Shown in pieces: positions 47,053 to 55,136 of a stretch of DNA of 64,000 nt. Location of the stretch: positions 5,332,001-5,396,000 of the forward strand of contig NZ_CP046171.1 in the NCBI RefSeq assembly GCF_011801125.1, read 5' to 3'. Source of the stretch: Nocardia brasiliensis. GTDB taxonomy: Bacteria; Actinomycetota; Actinomycetes; Mycobacteriales; Mycobacteriaceae. The notes under the pieces are model-generated. The model was not told where the DNA came from. It searched no databases and saw only the letters and a list, made by a program, of their open reading frames with translations. Position 1 is the first letter of the stretch. Every line of letters starts with the position of its first letter. The position numbers were made by a program, and so were the translations under genes.

Positions 47053-48261
47053 ATGCCCATGACGGCGGATTTCACCGGCTGGCACGTGCTGGCCGAGTTC
47101 GGTGGTGTCGACGCGGCCCTCTGCGACGACCTCGAACAACTCGAATCGGCGTTGCGTGAGTCTTTGATCGCCGCGGGCGTCACCATCTGCGATGTCGTAC
47201 ACAAGAAGTTCGAACCGCAGGGGGTGACCGTCCTCGCGCTGCTGTCGGAGTCCCACGCCTCGATTCACACCTATCCCGAATCCGGCGACATCTTCGTCGA
47301 CGTCTTCACCTGCGGCAGTATCGGCGCCGGCGCGTCGAAAGCCGTCGAACTACTGCGAGACAAGCTCTCTCCCAAGGACGTTCGAATGCAGGTGATCCGC
47401 CGCGGGCACGGCTCGCAGCGCATCGAGGAGCCGGTCGGCGCGGGCCTGACCCGGATCTGGGACCTGCACGAGGTGATCGTCGACACCCGTACTCCGTTCC
47501 AGCACATGGTGATCGCGCGCACCGAGCAGGGCATCAGCCTGTTCTCCGACGACGACCGCCAGTCCACCGAGTTCTCCCAGCTGACCTACCACGAGGCCAT
47601 GATGGTGCCCGCCTTCGTGCTGGCCGAGAAGCTGGACCGGGTGCTGATCATCGGCTCCGGCGAGGGCGTGGCCAGCCAGATGTCGATCGCCGCGGGCGCG
47701 ACGCTGGTCGATCACGTCGACATCGATCAGCTCGAGGTCGAGCTGTGTGCCGAGCATCTGCCCTACGGCTACACCAGCGACGAGCTGACCGCCGCGGTCA
47801 AGGGCGAAGGCCCGATCAAGGTGCACTACGCCGACGGCTGGGACTTCCTGGCCAACGCCGCGCAGGAGGGCACCCGCTACGACGTCATCGTGATCGACCT
47901 GCCCGACGAGCGGGTCGAGGACGCGCAGCACAACCGCCTCTACGAGTCGGAGTTCCTGTCCCGATGTCGGGCGCTGCTCGCCCCCGGTGGCGTGCTGACC
48001 GCCCAGGCGGGCTGCGCGACCATGTGGCGCAACGAGACGCTCAAGCGCTCCTGGGCCCGCTTCCACGAGCAGTTCGGCACCGTCGTCCAGTACGGCAGCG
48101 ACGAACACGAGTGGACCTTCCTGTTCGGCCTGAATGAGCGCATCGATGACCCCGTCCAGGGCATGACCGATCGACTGGCCACCCTGCCCTACCGCCCCGA
48201 GACCATCGACGCCCGCGCGCTGGTCCGCGGCGCGATCGAGCCACACGCACTGCGCGTGTAG
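47053..48261 (+). CDS. S-adenosylmethionine decarboxylase-spermidine synthase fusion (SpeD-SpeE)
   Basis: 402 aa. Residues 1-115 are a class 1b AdoMet decarboxylase: SESHASIHTYPESGDI holds the self-cleavage Glu66/Ser67 (pyruvoyl precursor) and His72, and DVFTCG gives Cys87. Residues of about 125-400 are spermidine synthase: VLIIGSGEG (motif I), HVDIDQLEVEL, and VIVIDLPDE (catalytic Asp region). One chain would provide both decarboxylated SAM and aminopropyl transfer. Start ATG 47053 follows GCGAGAG; ATG 47059 is also possible. It ends in a strong bidirectional hairpin. Confidence 0.9.
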   Translation: MPMTADFTGWHVLAEFGGVDAALCDDLEQLESALRESLIAAGVTICDVVHKKFEPQGVTVLALLSESHASIHTYPESGDIFVDVFTCGSIGAGASKAVELLRDKLSPKDVRMQVIRRGHGSQRIEEPVGAGLTRIWDLHEVIVDTRTPFQHMVIARTEQGISLFSDDDRQSTEFSQLTYHEAMMVPAFVLAEKLDRVLIIGSGEGVASQMSIAAGATLVDHVDIDQLEVELCAEHLPYGYTSDELTAAVKGEGPIKVHYADGWDFLANAAQEGTRYDVIVIDLPDERVEDAQHNRLYESEFLSRCRALLAPGGVLTAQAGCATMWRNETLKRSWARFHEQFGTVVQYGSDEHEWTFLFGLNERIDDPVQGMTDRLATLPYRPETIDARALVRGAIEPHALRV

Positions 48262-48269
48262 CACACCCA

Positions 48270-48315
48270 CGAACACCCCGCCAACCATGAAACCCCTTGG
48301 CCGGCGGGGTGTTCG
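48270..48315. terminator. Bidirectional terminator after the SpeD-SpeE fusion gene
   Basis: CGAACACCCCGCC (48270-48282) and GGCGGGGTGTTCG (48303-48315) form a perfect 13-bp stem between convergent genes. Confidence 0.8.
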
Positions 48316-48325
48316 ACTGTCCGAT

Positions 48326-48526
48326 TCAGGATCGGCGGCGGAACTCCTCGACGTCGACGCCACCCACACCCCAGTTCGTGAGCGCGACCTCGTCGATCAC
48401 CACGTAGGTGGTGGCCGGGTCCTTGCCGAGTACGTCCTGCAGCAGGTCGGTGACCCCTTTGATCAACCGCGACTTTTGTTCCCGGGTGACGCCCTCGTCG
48501 GTGACCTTGATGTTGACGTAAGGCAT
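48326..48526 (-). CDS. 4-oxalocrotonate tautomerase family protein
   Basis: 66 aa, typical size. After Met removal the catalytic Pro is N-terminal (MPYVNIKVTDEGVT), and VVIDEVALTNWGVGG is the usual central segment. Small tautomerases act on keto-enol or halogenated acids. ATG overlaps the stop codon of the preceding SDR by one base, so they form one operon under the TetR gene upstream. Confidence 0.88.
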   Translation of the reverse strand: MPYVNIKVTDEGVTREQKSRLIKGVTDLLQDVLGKDPATTYVVIDEVALTNWGVGGVDVEEFRRRS

Positions 48527-49260
48527 CAGGCGGCCCGCCCCGAGATGTAGCCGCCGTCGACGGGGAAGATGTGGCCGGTGGTGAACTCGGCGTCGGCCAG
48601 ATACAGCACGGCGGCGGTGGTTTCGGCGACCTCGCCGATCCGGTTCAGCAAAGCCAGTCGGGCCGAGGCGGATTCGTCGCCGTCGCCGAACAGCGGCGTG
48701 CGGATGACACCGGGCGCGACGGCGTTGACGCGAATGCGGTCGGCGGCGAGTTCGGCGGCAAGGCTGGTGGTGAGGGCGTGCACGCCGCCCTTGCTGACCA
48801 GGGCCGCCGAGGCGGGCAGCCCGGCCAGCGCGTGATCGACCAGTACCGTCCCGATGTTCACGATGCTGCCGCCCGTCCGCTGCGTGCGCAGCTGACGGAC
48901 CACCGCCTGGGTGGTGAAGTAGGTGCCTTTGAGGTTGCCGTCGATATAGCTGTCGAGTTCTTCCTCGGTGACCTCGACGAACGGCGTCGAACCGAAGATG
49001 CCCGCGTTGTTCACCAGCACATCCACCGCGCCGAACCGATCGACGGCGGTGCGAACTAGCTCCGAACCCGTTGCCGGAGAACCGATGTCGCCCGCGACGG
49101 TCGCCACCTTGGCCGGGTCGCCGAGCTGCGCGGCCACCTCGGCGAGTTTGTTCGCGTCGCGACCGTTGAGTACCACGTTGTCGCCACGCGCCACGAAGGC
49201 GCGCGCGATGTCCTGTCCGATCCCGCTGGAGGATCCGGTCACGATCACTGTCTTGGTCAT
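48526..49260 (-). CDS. SDR family protein with missing catalytic tyrosine
   Basis: 244 aa. The cofactor loop is TGSSSGIGQDIA (8-19) and NNAG is present (about 87-90). Where an SDR normally has YxxxK, this protein reads PASAALVSKGGVHAL: the Lys remains but the residue four before it is Ala. The C-terminus IFPVDGGYISG is normal. It may use another acid or have lost dehydrogenase activity. It has a promoter-proximal palindrome and is coupled to the tautomerase gene. Confidence 0.88.
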   Translation of the reverse strand: MTKTVIVTGSSSGIGQDIARAFVARGDNVVLNGRDANKLAEVAAQLGDPAKVATVAGDIGSPATGSELVRTAVDRFGAVDVLVNNAGIFGSTPFVEVTEEELDSYIDGNLKGTYFTTQAVVRQLRTQRTGGSIVNIGTVLVDHALAGLPASAALVSKGGVHALTTSLAAELAADRIRVNAVAPGVIRTPLFGDGDESASARLALLNRIGEVAETTAAVLYLADAEFTTGHIFPVDGGYISGRAA

Positions 49261-49278
49261 GTTCTCTCTTTCTCTGAT

Positions 49279-49290
49279 ACGACCGGTCGT
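49279..49290. promoter_or_regulatory. TetR operator before the SDR-tautomerase operon
   Basis: ACGACCGGTCGT is a perfect 12-bp palindrome, 18 bp upstream of the SDR start. The same 12 bases occur before the TetR gene. Confidence 0.75.
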
Positions 49291-49335
49291 CTTGGAATGG
49301 GCACGCCTAGACCACCGGGGACTATTCGACGTCGG

Positions 49336-49926
49336 TCAGGGCCGGAAGTAATCGTCCAGCAGGCGATTCAGGCATTTGCGCAGCGGCTCGAGCGTGCGGT
49401 CGATCTTCATCCGGATCACCGCACCCTCCCAGGACTCGAGCAACAGGTCGGCCAGGTCGGTGGCGTCGATATCGGCCCGGATCTGCCCCGCCGCCTGCGC
49501 CGCGCGCAGCTGCTCGGCGATCCGATCCCGCCACGCGGCCCACGCACTCGACAGCGACTCCCGCAGCAGCTCACTGCCTTCCAGCTCACCGCCGAGATTC
49601 GCGATGAGGCAGCCGCCGGTGAAATCCGCCGCGACGAAATCGTCCATGAGCCTGCCGAAAAATGTGCGCAGCCCGCTGATCGGGTCCGGCGCCGCACCGA
49701 ATGCCTCGGTCAGATTGCGCTGCACACACAGCGAGTGGTGTTCGATCACCGCACGCCCGAAACTCTCCTTGCTGTCGAAGTAGTTGTAGAACGACCCCTT
49801 CGGCACCCCGACCTTGTCCAGCACCTGCTTGATCCCGGTCCCGTGATACCCACTGCTCAGGAACCCCGCCGCCCCCTCCTCCACCAGCAGCTGCCGAACA
49901 TCTCCACTCCGTCGAGGTCGCGCCAT
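49336..49926 (-). CDS. TetR family transcriptional regulator
   Basis: 196 aa. The HTH is FLSSGYHGTGIKQVLDKVGV then PKGSFYNYFDSKESF (about 43-57), and the C-terminal domain resembles those of LmrA/YxaF-type repressors. ATG 49926 is firm. A copy of the palindrome ACGACCGGTCGT lies 12 bp upstream, another before the SDR gene, so it represses both itself and the operon. Inducer unknown. Confidence 0.92.
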   Translation of the reverse strand: MARPRRSGDVRQLLVEEGAAGFLSSGYHGTGIKQVLDKVGVPKGSFYNYFDSKESFGRAVIEHHSLCVQRNLTEAFGAAPDPISGLRTFFGRLMDDFVAADFTGGCLIANLGGELEGSELLRESLSSAWAAWRDRIAEQLRAAQAAGQIRADIDATDLADLLLESWEGAVIRMKIDRTLEPLRKCLNRLLDDYFRP

Positions 49927-49937
49927 GCCTCGAATAT

Positions 49938-49949
49938 ACGACCGGTCGT
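49938..49949. promoter_or_regulatory. TetR operator before its own gene
   Basis: ACGACCGGTCGT identical to the site at 49279-49290, within the context TACGACCGGTCGTCTA. Confidence 0.75.
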
Positions 49950-49967
49950 CTACAAATACCAAACGCC

Positions 49968-50030
49968 CTGGACAAACGATCAGGAGGAACTGGTGGCGGC
50001 ATCGGCCGAGAGCCTGCCGCCACCAGTTCC
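49968..50030. repeat. Palindromic element, copy B (63-bp direct repeat)
   Basis: Identical over 63 bp to 50931-50993. The left arm (49978-50001) is complete, but the right arm diverges after 16 bp (50015-50030), so only a 16-bp stem forms. It lies just upstream of the DUF559 gene. Confidence 0.92.
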
Positions 50031-50073
50031 CCCTCGACGAATCCTGTCGTCCCCCAGGGGCATAGTGCACCCC

Positions 50074-51120
50074 ATGGGGGCACTCGATGAACCATTTCCC
50101 GGATCGTGGGCGCTGGACGCGGGGCTGGTCTCGCGGTGGGAACTCCGGCACAACTTCCGCCGGCTGTTCCCGGACGTCTACCTGCCCAGGGGATATCCGC
50201 TCGACGCGGCGGGTCGCGCCCGCGCCGCGGCACACTGGGCGAAAGGTTCCGGCACCTTGATCGGGCACTCGGCGGCCGCGCTGCACGGCACCCGCTGGCT
50301 GAATCCGGACGACCCCGCCGAGATCGCGCGGCCCACGCACTGCAAACCACCGCCGGGGATTCGCGCCGTCCGCACGGTCATCGTCCCCGCCGAATGCTGC
50401 GAGATCGACGGCTTCCGCGTCACCACACCGGCAAGAACAGCGTTCGACATCGGTCGTAGCACGCCCCGCGAACACGCGGTGCCGCTGCTCGATTCACTCA
50501 GCCGAGCGACCGGAGTGCTGCCGTCGGAGATCGAGGCCGTGATTCGCGCCCATCCCGGCGCACGCGGCATCGCACGCCTGTCGGCCGTACTGGATTCACT
50601 CGACGGCGGCGCGGAATCGCCACCGGAATCACACACCCGACTGCTGCTGCTCGAGGCGGGATTACCTCGCCCCACAACACAATTGATCGTCCGCGACCAC
50701 CATGGATCGTTCGTCGCCCGGGTCGACATGGGATGGGAACGCTGGCGAGTCGTCGTGGAATACGACGGCGCCCAGCACTGGACCGACCCCACCCAGCGAA
50801 CCAAGGACATCGACCGCATAGCGACGCTGGAGTCGCTGGGTTGGCGCGTCATTCGCGTCAACGCAACGCTCCTACGCCTCCGACCGCACGTCGTACTCGA
50901 CCGCGTCTGCGCCGCACTGCGCGCGCACGGCTGGACAAACGATCAGGAGGAACTGGTGGCGGCATCGGCCGAGAGCCTGCCGCCACCAGTTCCTCCTGAT
51001 CACTCGTTCAAGGCGGCGGTGCGCCATTCGCGGGTGTGCTCGACGAAGGAGGCGAGGTGGGTGCGGGCGAAGGTGGGTGCGTCCCAGTTGTCTTGCGCGA
51101 CCGGGCCGGTCCAGAGGTAG
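50074..51120 (+). CDS. DUF559-type endonuclease-like protein (AbiEi-like N-terminus)
   Basis: 348 aa as open. The N-terminal half resembles the AbiEi-type HTH/antitoxin-like domain seen in this family (GTLIGHSAAALHGTRWL). The C-terminal half is a Vsr-like PD-(D/E)XK fold: RVDMGWERWRVVVEYDGAQH, then RIATLESLGWRVIRVNATLL (about 210-265). Natural homologues would end near RAHGW; here a palindromic element at that point removes the stop, adding a tail translated from the element and then antisense to the following gene. ATG 50074 is used. Flanked by identical 63-bp repeats. Confidence 0.8.
   Translation: MGALDEPFPGSWALDAGLVSRWELRHNFRRLFPDVYLPRGYPLDAAGRARAAAHWAKGSGTLIGHSAAALHGTRWLNPDDPAEIARPTHCKPPPGIRAVRTVIVPAECCEIDGFRVTTPARTAFDIGRSTPREHAVPLLDSLSRATGVLPSEIEAVIRAHPGARGIARLSAVLDSLDGGAESPPESHTRLLLLEAGLPRPTTQLIVRDHHGSFVARVDMGWERWRVVVEYDGAQHWTDPTQRTKDIDRIATLESLGWRVIRVNATLLRLRPHVVLDRVCAALRAHGWTNDQEELVAASAESLPPPVPPDHSFKAAVRHSRVCSTKEARWVRAKVGASQLSCATGPVQR
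50931..51001. repeat. Palindromic element, copy C
   Basis: Perfect 24-bp arms (50941-50964 and 50978-51001; inner part GGAACTGGTGGCGGCA) with a 13-nt loop TCGGCCGAGAGCC. The first 63 bp equal copy B. The right end overlaps the stop codon of the minus-strand gamma-glutamylcyclotransferase gene. Confidence 0.95.
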
Positions 51121-51455
51121 GTCCAGGGTGCAGGGGGTGGAGCTTGCAGCGGGATGGGGCGTAGGTCGTAGTCGTCGTCCTCGAAGGCGTCGAGGATCTG
51201 CCACTCCCCCGGCGTGAGGCCGGTGATGACGACGCCGGGGGCGACGGCGCCGGGGTGCGGGACCAGCCCCGGGTAGAGCAGGCCGGGCAGCGCGGCCGCG
51301 CGCCAGCCGACCGCGGCGGCGGGCGTGAACTCGGGCACGCGGCCGAGCAGGACCTCGAGCATCTGCGGGAATTGCAGTGTCCCGTAGGCGAACAGCGCAC
51401 ACCCCACCCCGTTCACCGCCGCCAATCGATCGCCGCCGCTGCCCCACGCACCCAT
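51000..51455 (-). CDS. Gamma-glutamylcyclotransferase family protein (AIG2-like)
   Basis: 151 aa from ATG 51455. The substrate loop YGTLQFPQM (about 22-31) is the family signature YGTL; VAPGVVITGLTPGEWQILDA places the likely catalytic Glu in the next segment. Such proteins act on gamma-glutamyl amines or glutathione breakdown products. GGAG precedes the ATG by about 10 bp; longer starts exist to 51518. Its 3' end overlaps the tail of the DUF559 frame. Confidence 0.8.
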   Translation of the reverse strand: MGAWGSGGDRLAAVNGVGCALFAYGTLQFPQMLEVLLGRVPEFTPAAAVGWRAAALPGLLYPGLVPHPGAVAPGVVITGLTPGEWQILDAFEDDDYDLRPIPLQAPPPAPWTYLWTGPVAQDNWDAPTFARTHLASFVEHTREWRTAALNE

Positions 51456-52084
51456 CAACAGATCGTCTCCCGTTTCCACACCCGACGCCAGTCGTCCCGC
51501 CCCCGGCGCAGAGGCCACACACCGAAGGCCTTACGCCGTCGGCGCAGGGCCGAGCCGAGCAACCGGTTGCCTCGATGACGACGCCACGGCGAGGCGGCGA
51601 GGCGGCGAACCGCGCCGCCCCCGCGACGGGTGAAGCTTCGGCCCAAATCACGGCCAGGTGCCGCAGAAGTCCGGACCGCCCACAGCCTCTGTCGCACCGG
51701 CCACTGACAAGAGGCGACCGCGCACCCGCCACCGCGCACCCGCCACCACACACCAGCCACCAGCCACCGCGCACCAGCCACCAGCCACCGCGCACCAGGC
51801 ACCGCGCACCAGCCACCAGCCACCAGCCACCAGGCACCAGGCACCAGGCACCAGGCACCAGGCACCAGGCACCAGGCACCAGGCACCAGGCACCAGATTG
51901 AAGCCGAATATCTCCGGCTCAGGCAGTTCCTACAGCGACCTGGGCCGGTCAACACGGCGTACGCGATACCGGCCGAGAACACCACGGCGATCACAGGCAT
52001 AGACGTTGCATCACAAAGCATCCCGCAGAATCCATCGGGGCAGATGGGGTGGTGGGTCGACCTCCGAGACCTTCGGTTGGCTGG
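51456..52084. other. Gene-free region with 7-bp repeats
   Basis: No credible gene in about 630 bp; frames here are products of the repeats. From about 51720 it consists mainly of CCACCAGC/CCGCGCA variants passing into a perfect 7-bp array. The array is absent from the last 180 bp before oxyR. Confidence 0.6.
51828..51897. repeat. 7-bp tandem repeat CACCAGG, nine perfect copies
   Basis: CACCAGG repeats without change from 51828 to 51890 with a partial tenth copy. Diverged CACCAGC and CACCGCG variants extend it upstream to about 51720. The units repeat in phase 7, so they give no fixed coding frame. Confidence 0.95.
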
Positions 52085-52993
52085 TTAGTTGGGGCGCTGG
52101 GTGCGGATTATGGCGGCCAGGTATTCGTAGTCGTCGGCGCGTGCGGTCGAGGTGCGGTAGGCGAGGCCGATGGTGCGGCCGGGGGCGGGGGTGGCGAAGC
52201 GTGCGGTGTCCAGTGTGCCGCGGGCGGTTTCGGCGGGGACGGCCATTTCCGGGATGAGGGTGACGCCGAGTCCGCCCGCGACGCACTGCACCACCGTCGA
52301 CAGCGACGCGGCGCGGGTGTCGCCGACGGCCGCGGGATGGATCTCGGCGGAACGGCACACGTCCAAGGTCTGGTCGCGCAGGCAGTGGCCCTCGTCGAGC
52401 AGCAGCAGGGGCAGCGAGTCCAGCACTGCGGGCGCGAGATCCTTGCGCCCGGCGAGTTCGTGACCGCGCGGGGTCACCAACACGAATTCCTCGGTGTAGA
52501 GGGGTATTTCGACCAGGCCGGGCAGATCGGCCGGCAGCGCGAGCAGCGCGACATCGAGCACGCCGGTGCGCAGCCCGTCGAGCAGCCGCGCGGTCTGGTC
52601 TTCTATCACCTGCGGGTGCAGCGCGGGCAACTTCTTGCGCAACTCCGGAAGAAGACCCGGTAGCACATACGGGGCAACCGTCGGAATGATGCCCATCCGC
52701 AACGAACCGCCCAGTCCGTCTCCGGTCGCCGAGGCGACGAACCGGTCCGCCGCCTCGAGTGTCGCCATCGCCTTGGGCAGCAACCGCATCCCCGCCGCGG
52801 TGACGAGCACGCGCCGCGTGCTCCGCTCGATCAACTGCAGCCCCAACCCGTGTTCAAGTGCCGCGAGCGCCTGCGATAGCGTGGGCTGGCTCACACTGAG
52901 CCGCGCTGCGGCAGTGCCGAAGTGGCGGTATTCCGCGACCGCTACGAACGCACGCAGCTGTGACAGGGTCGGCTGATAAGTCTGATCGGTCAC
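52085..52993 (-). CDS. oxyR: Hydrogen-peroxide sensor OxyR, LysR family
   Basis: 302 aa. N-terminal LysR HTH ([20 protein letters not shown], about 25-44). The redox Cys pair is present: Cys204 in [10 protein letters not shown] and Cys213 in DVCRSAE, matching the E. coli 199/208 spacing of nine. GTG 52993 is chosen. Divergent from ahpC, which it is expected to activate on peroxide stress. Confidence 0.95.
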   Translation of the reverse strand: MTDQTYQPTLSQLRAFVAVAEYRHFGTAAARLSVSQPTLSQALAALEHGLGLQLIERSTRRVLVTAAGMRLLPKAMATLEAADRFVASATGDGLGGSLRMGIIPTVAPYVLPGLLPELRKKLPALHPQVIEDQTARLLDGLRTGVLDVALLALPADLPGLVEIPLYTEEFVLVTPRGHELAGRKDLAPAVLDSLPLLLLDEGHCLRDQTLDVCRSAEIHPAAVGDTRAASLSTVVQCVAGGLGVTLIPEMAVPAETARGTLDTARFATPAPGRTIGLAYRTSTARADDYEYLAAIIRTQRPN

Positions 52994-52997
52994 GGCT

Positions 52998-53017
52998 ATC
53001 AGTGTAGTGCGACTGAT
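52998..53017. promoter_or_regulatory. Candidate OxyR site
   Basis: ATCAG and CTGAT are inverted with 10 bp between, in the oxyR-ahpC gap, 5 bp before the oxyR start. Its position suits autorepression and ahpC activation. Confidence 0.45.
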
Positions 53018-53117
53018 CACCTTTACCTTTCACTAGCCCTTCGGCAAGATCGAAAGGGAGCTTTTCTGCTTTTCTGCACAGTGCTAGCAAACCCACACAG
53101 AACTGAGGAGATTAGGC

Positions 53118-53705
53118 ATGGCCTTGCTGACCATCGGCGACCAATTCCCGGCATACAACCTCACCGCCGTCATCGGCGGTGACCTGTCCAAGGTCGACGC
53201 TCAGCAGCCTGACGATTACTTCACCACCATCACCAGCGACGATCACGCGGGCAAGTGGCGCATCGTGTTCTTCTGGCCGAAGGACTTCACCTTCGTGTGC
53301 CCCACCGAGATCGCCGCGTTCGGCAAGCTCAACGAGGAATTCGCCGACCGCGACGCGCAGGTGCTCGGCGCCTCGGTCGACAACGAGTTCGTGCACTTCC
53401 AGTGGCGGGCCCAGCACGAGGATCTGAAGACCCTGCCGTTCCCGATCCTGTCCGACCTCAAGCGTGAATTGGCCACCGCCACCGGCGTTCTCAACGCCGA
53501 CGGCGTCGCCGATCGGGCCACCTTCATCGTCGACCCGAACAACGAGGTCCAGTTCGTCTCGGTCACCGCCGGCTCGGTCGGCCGCAACGTCGACGAGGTG
53601 CTGCGGGTGCTCGACGCGCTGCAGTCCGACGAGCTGTGCGCCTGCAACTGGAAGAAGGGCGATCCGACCATCAACGCGGGCGAGCTGCTCGCCGCGAGCG
53701 TCTGA
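53118..53705 (+). CDS. ahpC: Alkyl hydroperoxide reductase C (peroxiredoxin)
   Basis: 195 aa two-Cys peroxiredoxin that reduces peroxides and peroxynitrite. The peroxidatic Cys61 is in DFTFVCPTEI and the resolving pair Cys174/Cys176 in DELCACNWKKGD, the same numbering as in M. tuberculosis AhpC. Start ATG 53118 follows AGGAG. It is co-transcribed with ahpD and divergent from oxyR. Confidence 0.98.
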   Translation: MALLTIGDQFPAYNLTAVIGGDLSKVDAQQPDDYFTTITSDDHAGKWRIVFFWPKDFTFVCPTEIAAFGKLNEEFADRDAQVLGASVDNEFVHFQWRAQHEDLKTLPFPILSDLKRELATATGVLNADGVADRATFIVDPNNEVQFVSVTAGSVGRNVDEVLRVLDALQSDELCACNWKKGDPTINAGELLAASV

Positions 53706-53757
53706 CGAACCCGGCCCGAACCACGAGACCCAGTGAACCAGAGAAGGATTACGACAC

Positions 53758-54297
53758 ATGAGCATTGAGAACCTGAAGAACTCCCTCCCCGAGTACGCCA
53801 AGGACCTCAAGCTCAACCTGTCATCGCTCGCGCGCACCACCGTGCTGAACGAACAGCAGCTGTGGGGCACCCTGCTGGCGTCGGCGGCCGCGACCCGGTC
53901 GGCGACCACGCTGCGCGAGATCGCCGAGGAAGCCGCCGACGTGCTCTCCGAGCAGGCCTACAACGCCGCGCTCGGCGCCGCATCGATCATGGGCATGAAC
54001 AATGTCTTCTATCGCGGCAAGGCGTTCCTCGACGGACGCTACGACGACCTGCGGGCCGGTCTGCGCATGCAGATCATCGGCACGCCCGGGGTCGACAAGG
54101 CCGATTTCGAGCTGTGGTCGTTCGCGGTCTCCTCGATCAACGGCTGCCAGCACTGCCTGGAGGCGCACGAGCACACCCTGCGCGAGGCGGGGGTGTCCCG
54201 TGAGGTGATCTTCGAGTCGCTGCGCGCGGCCGCGATCGTCGCCGGAGTCGGCCAGGCTGTGCAGTCGACCGAAGCCCTGGCCGCCGCCACGGTCTGA
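53758..54297 (+). CDS. ahpD: Alkyl hydroperoxidase D
   Basis: 179 aa. The catalytic CxxC is Cys130/Cys133 in [14 protein letters not shown] with the neighbouring His132 and His137, and Glu118 is in DFELWSF, as in the mycobacterial enzyme. It passes electrons from lipoyl-dihydrolipoamide to AhpC. It lies 52 bp after ahpC behind AGAAGGA and ends in a terminator. Confidence 0.97.
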   Translation: MSIENLKNSLPEYAKDLKLNLSSLARTTVLNEQQLWGTLLASAAATRSATTLREIAEEAADVLSEQAYNAALGAASIMGMNNVFYRGKAFLDGRYDDLRAGLRMQIIGTPGVDKADFELWSFAVSSINGCQHCLEAHEHTLREAGVSREVIFESLRAAAIVAGVGQAVQSTEALAAATV

Positions 54298-54310
54298 CCC
54301 ACTGGGTTCC

Positions 54311-54350
54311 GAAGCCGCCGTCGCGTCTCCCCGCGACGGCGGCTTCTTTC
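54311..54350 (+). terminator. ahpC-ahpD terminator
   Basis: A perfect 15-bp stem (GAAGCCGCCGTCGCG at 54311-54325 with its complement at 54332-54346) followed by TTTC. Confidence 0.85.
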
Positions 54351-54448
54351 GTGCCAGGCCCGCTGACCAGCGGCGACGACGGAACGAACGCGTGGTGTGC
54401 GTCACGCGGCCCGGTCGGTGTCGCCGGTGCCGAGTAGGCTCGGCGCTC

Positions 54449-55123
54449 ATGGCAACACAGGTAGATGTTGTGCGAGTGTTCACCGACAGCGCCGGGCGCT
54501 TCGGGAACGAACTCGGCATCGCCCGCGCCGCGGACGTGGCCGCAGCCGATCATCAGGCGCTCGCGGCCAAGGCCGGCTACAGCGAGACCGTCGTGGTCGA
54601 GAACGCGGTCGACGGTGTCGCGCGGATGCGGATCTACACGCCGACCGTCGAGTTGCCCTTCGCCGGGCACCCCAGCGTCGGCACCGCCTGGTGGCTCGCC
54701 GAACACCACACCCCGATCCACCGGCTCGAGGTCCCGGCGGGACCGGTCGCGGTGGAACTGGCCGATGGCCTCACCTGGATCACCGCCCGCGCGGAGTGGA
54801 CGCCGAACTTCACCTTCCACGAGGTGCCCGACGCCGAGGAACTCGCCGCGCTGCGCCCGGACGATTTCACCGGCGGCCCGCACTACCTGTGGACCTGGAC
54901 CGACAAGAACCGCGGTGTGCTGCGCTCGCGTATGTTCGCGCCCACCCTCGGGATCGCCGAGGACGAGGCCACCGGCGCGGCCGCGGTCGCCATCACCGCG
55001 CAGCTGCGCCGCAGCCTGATCATCACGCAGGGCAAGGGTTCTCAGCTGTTCACCGGCTGGGACTCCGACGGCTGGGTCCGCCTCGGCGGCCGGGTGGTCG
55101 CCGAGCAGGCCGTCGACCTCTGA
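54449..55123 (+). CDS. PhzF family isomerase/epimerase
   Basis: 224 aa, somewhat shorter than the usual 260-290. It keeps the diagnostic parts: VRVFTDSAGRFGNELGI, the catalytic-Glu region GYSETVVVENA (about 43-53), ELPFAGHPSVGTAWWLA (about 72-88) and the C-terminal EATGAAAVAITAQ. The missing length lies in the second half. Members act on dihydro-anthranilate-like or amino-acid substrates. ATG 54449 is used; no clear neighbouring pathway is visible. Confidence 0.85.
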   Translation: MATQVDVVRVFTDSAGRFGNELGIARAADVAAADHQALAAKAGYSETVVVENAVDGVARMRIYTPTVELPFAGHPSVGTAWWLAEHHTPIHRLEVPAGPVAVELADGLTWITARAEWTPNFTFHEVPDAEELAALRPDDFTGGPHYLWTWTDKNRGVLRSRMFAPTLGIAEDEATGAAAVAITAQLRRSLIITQGKGSQLFTGWDSDGWVRLGGRVVAEQAVDL

Positions 55124-55136
55124 GCCGTCGCGACGC

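Noticed and set aside
49297..50073. In-frame upstream extension of the DUF559 gene
   Set aside because: It is antisense to the TetR gene and then runs through copy B of the palindromic element; open only because that element has no stop in this frame.
51872..51901. Trp/Val/Leu-rich repeat protein from the 7-bp array
   Set aside because: The frames arise only from the repeat period and have no ribosome-binding site or conserved end.
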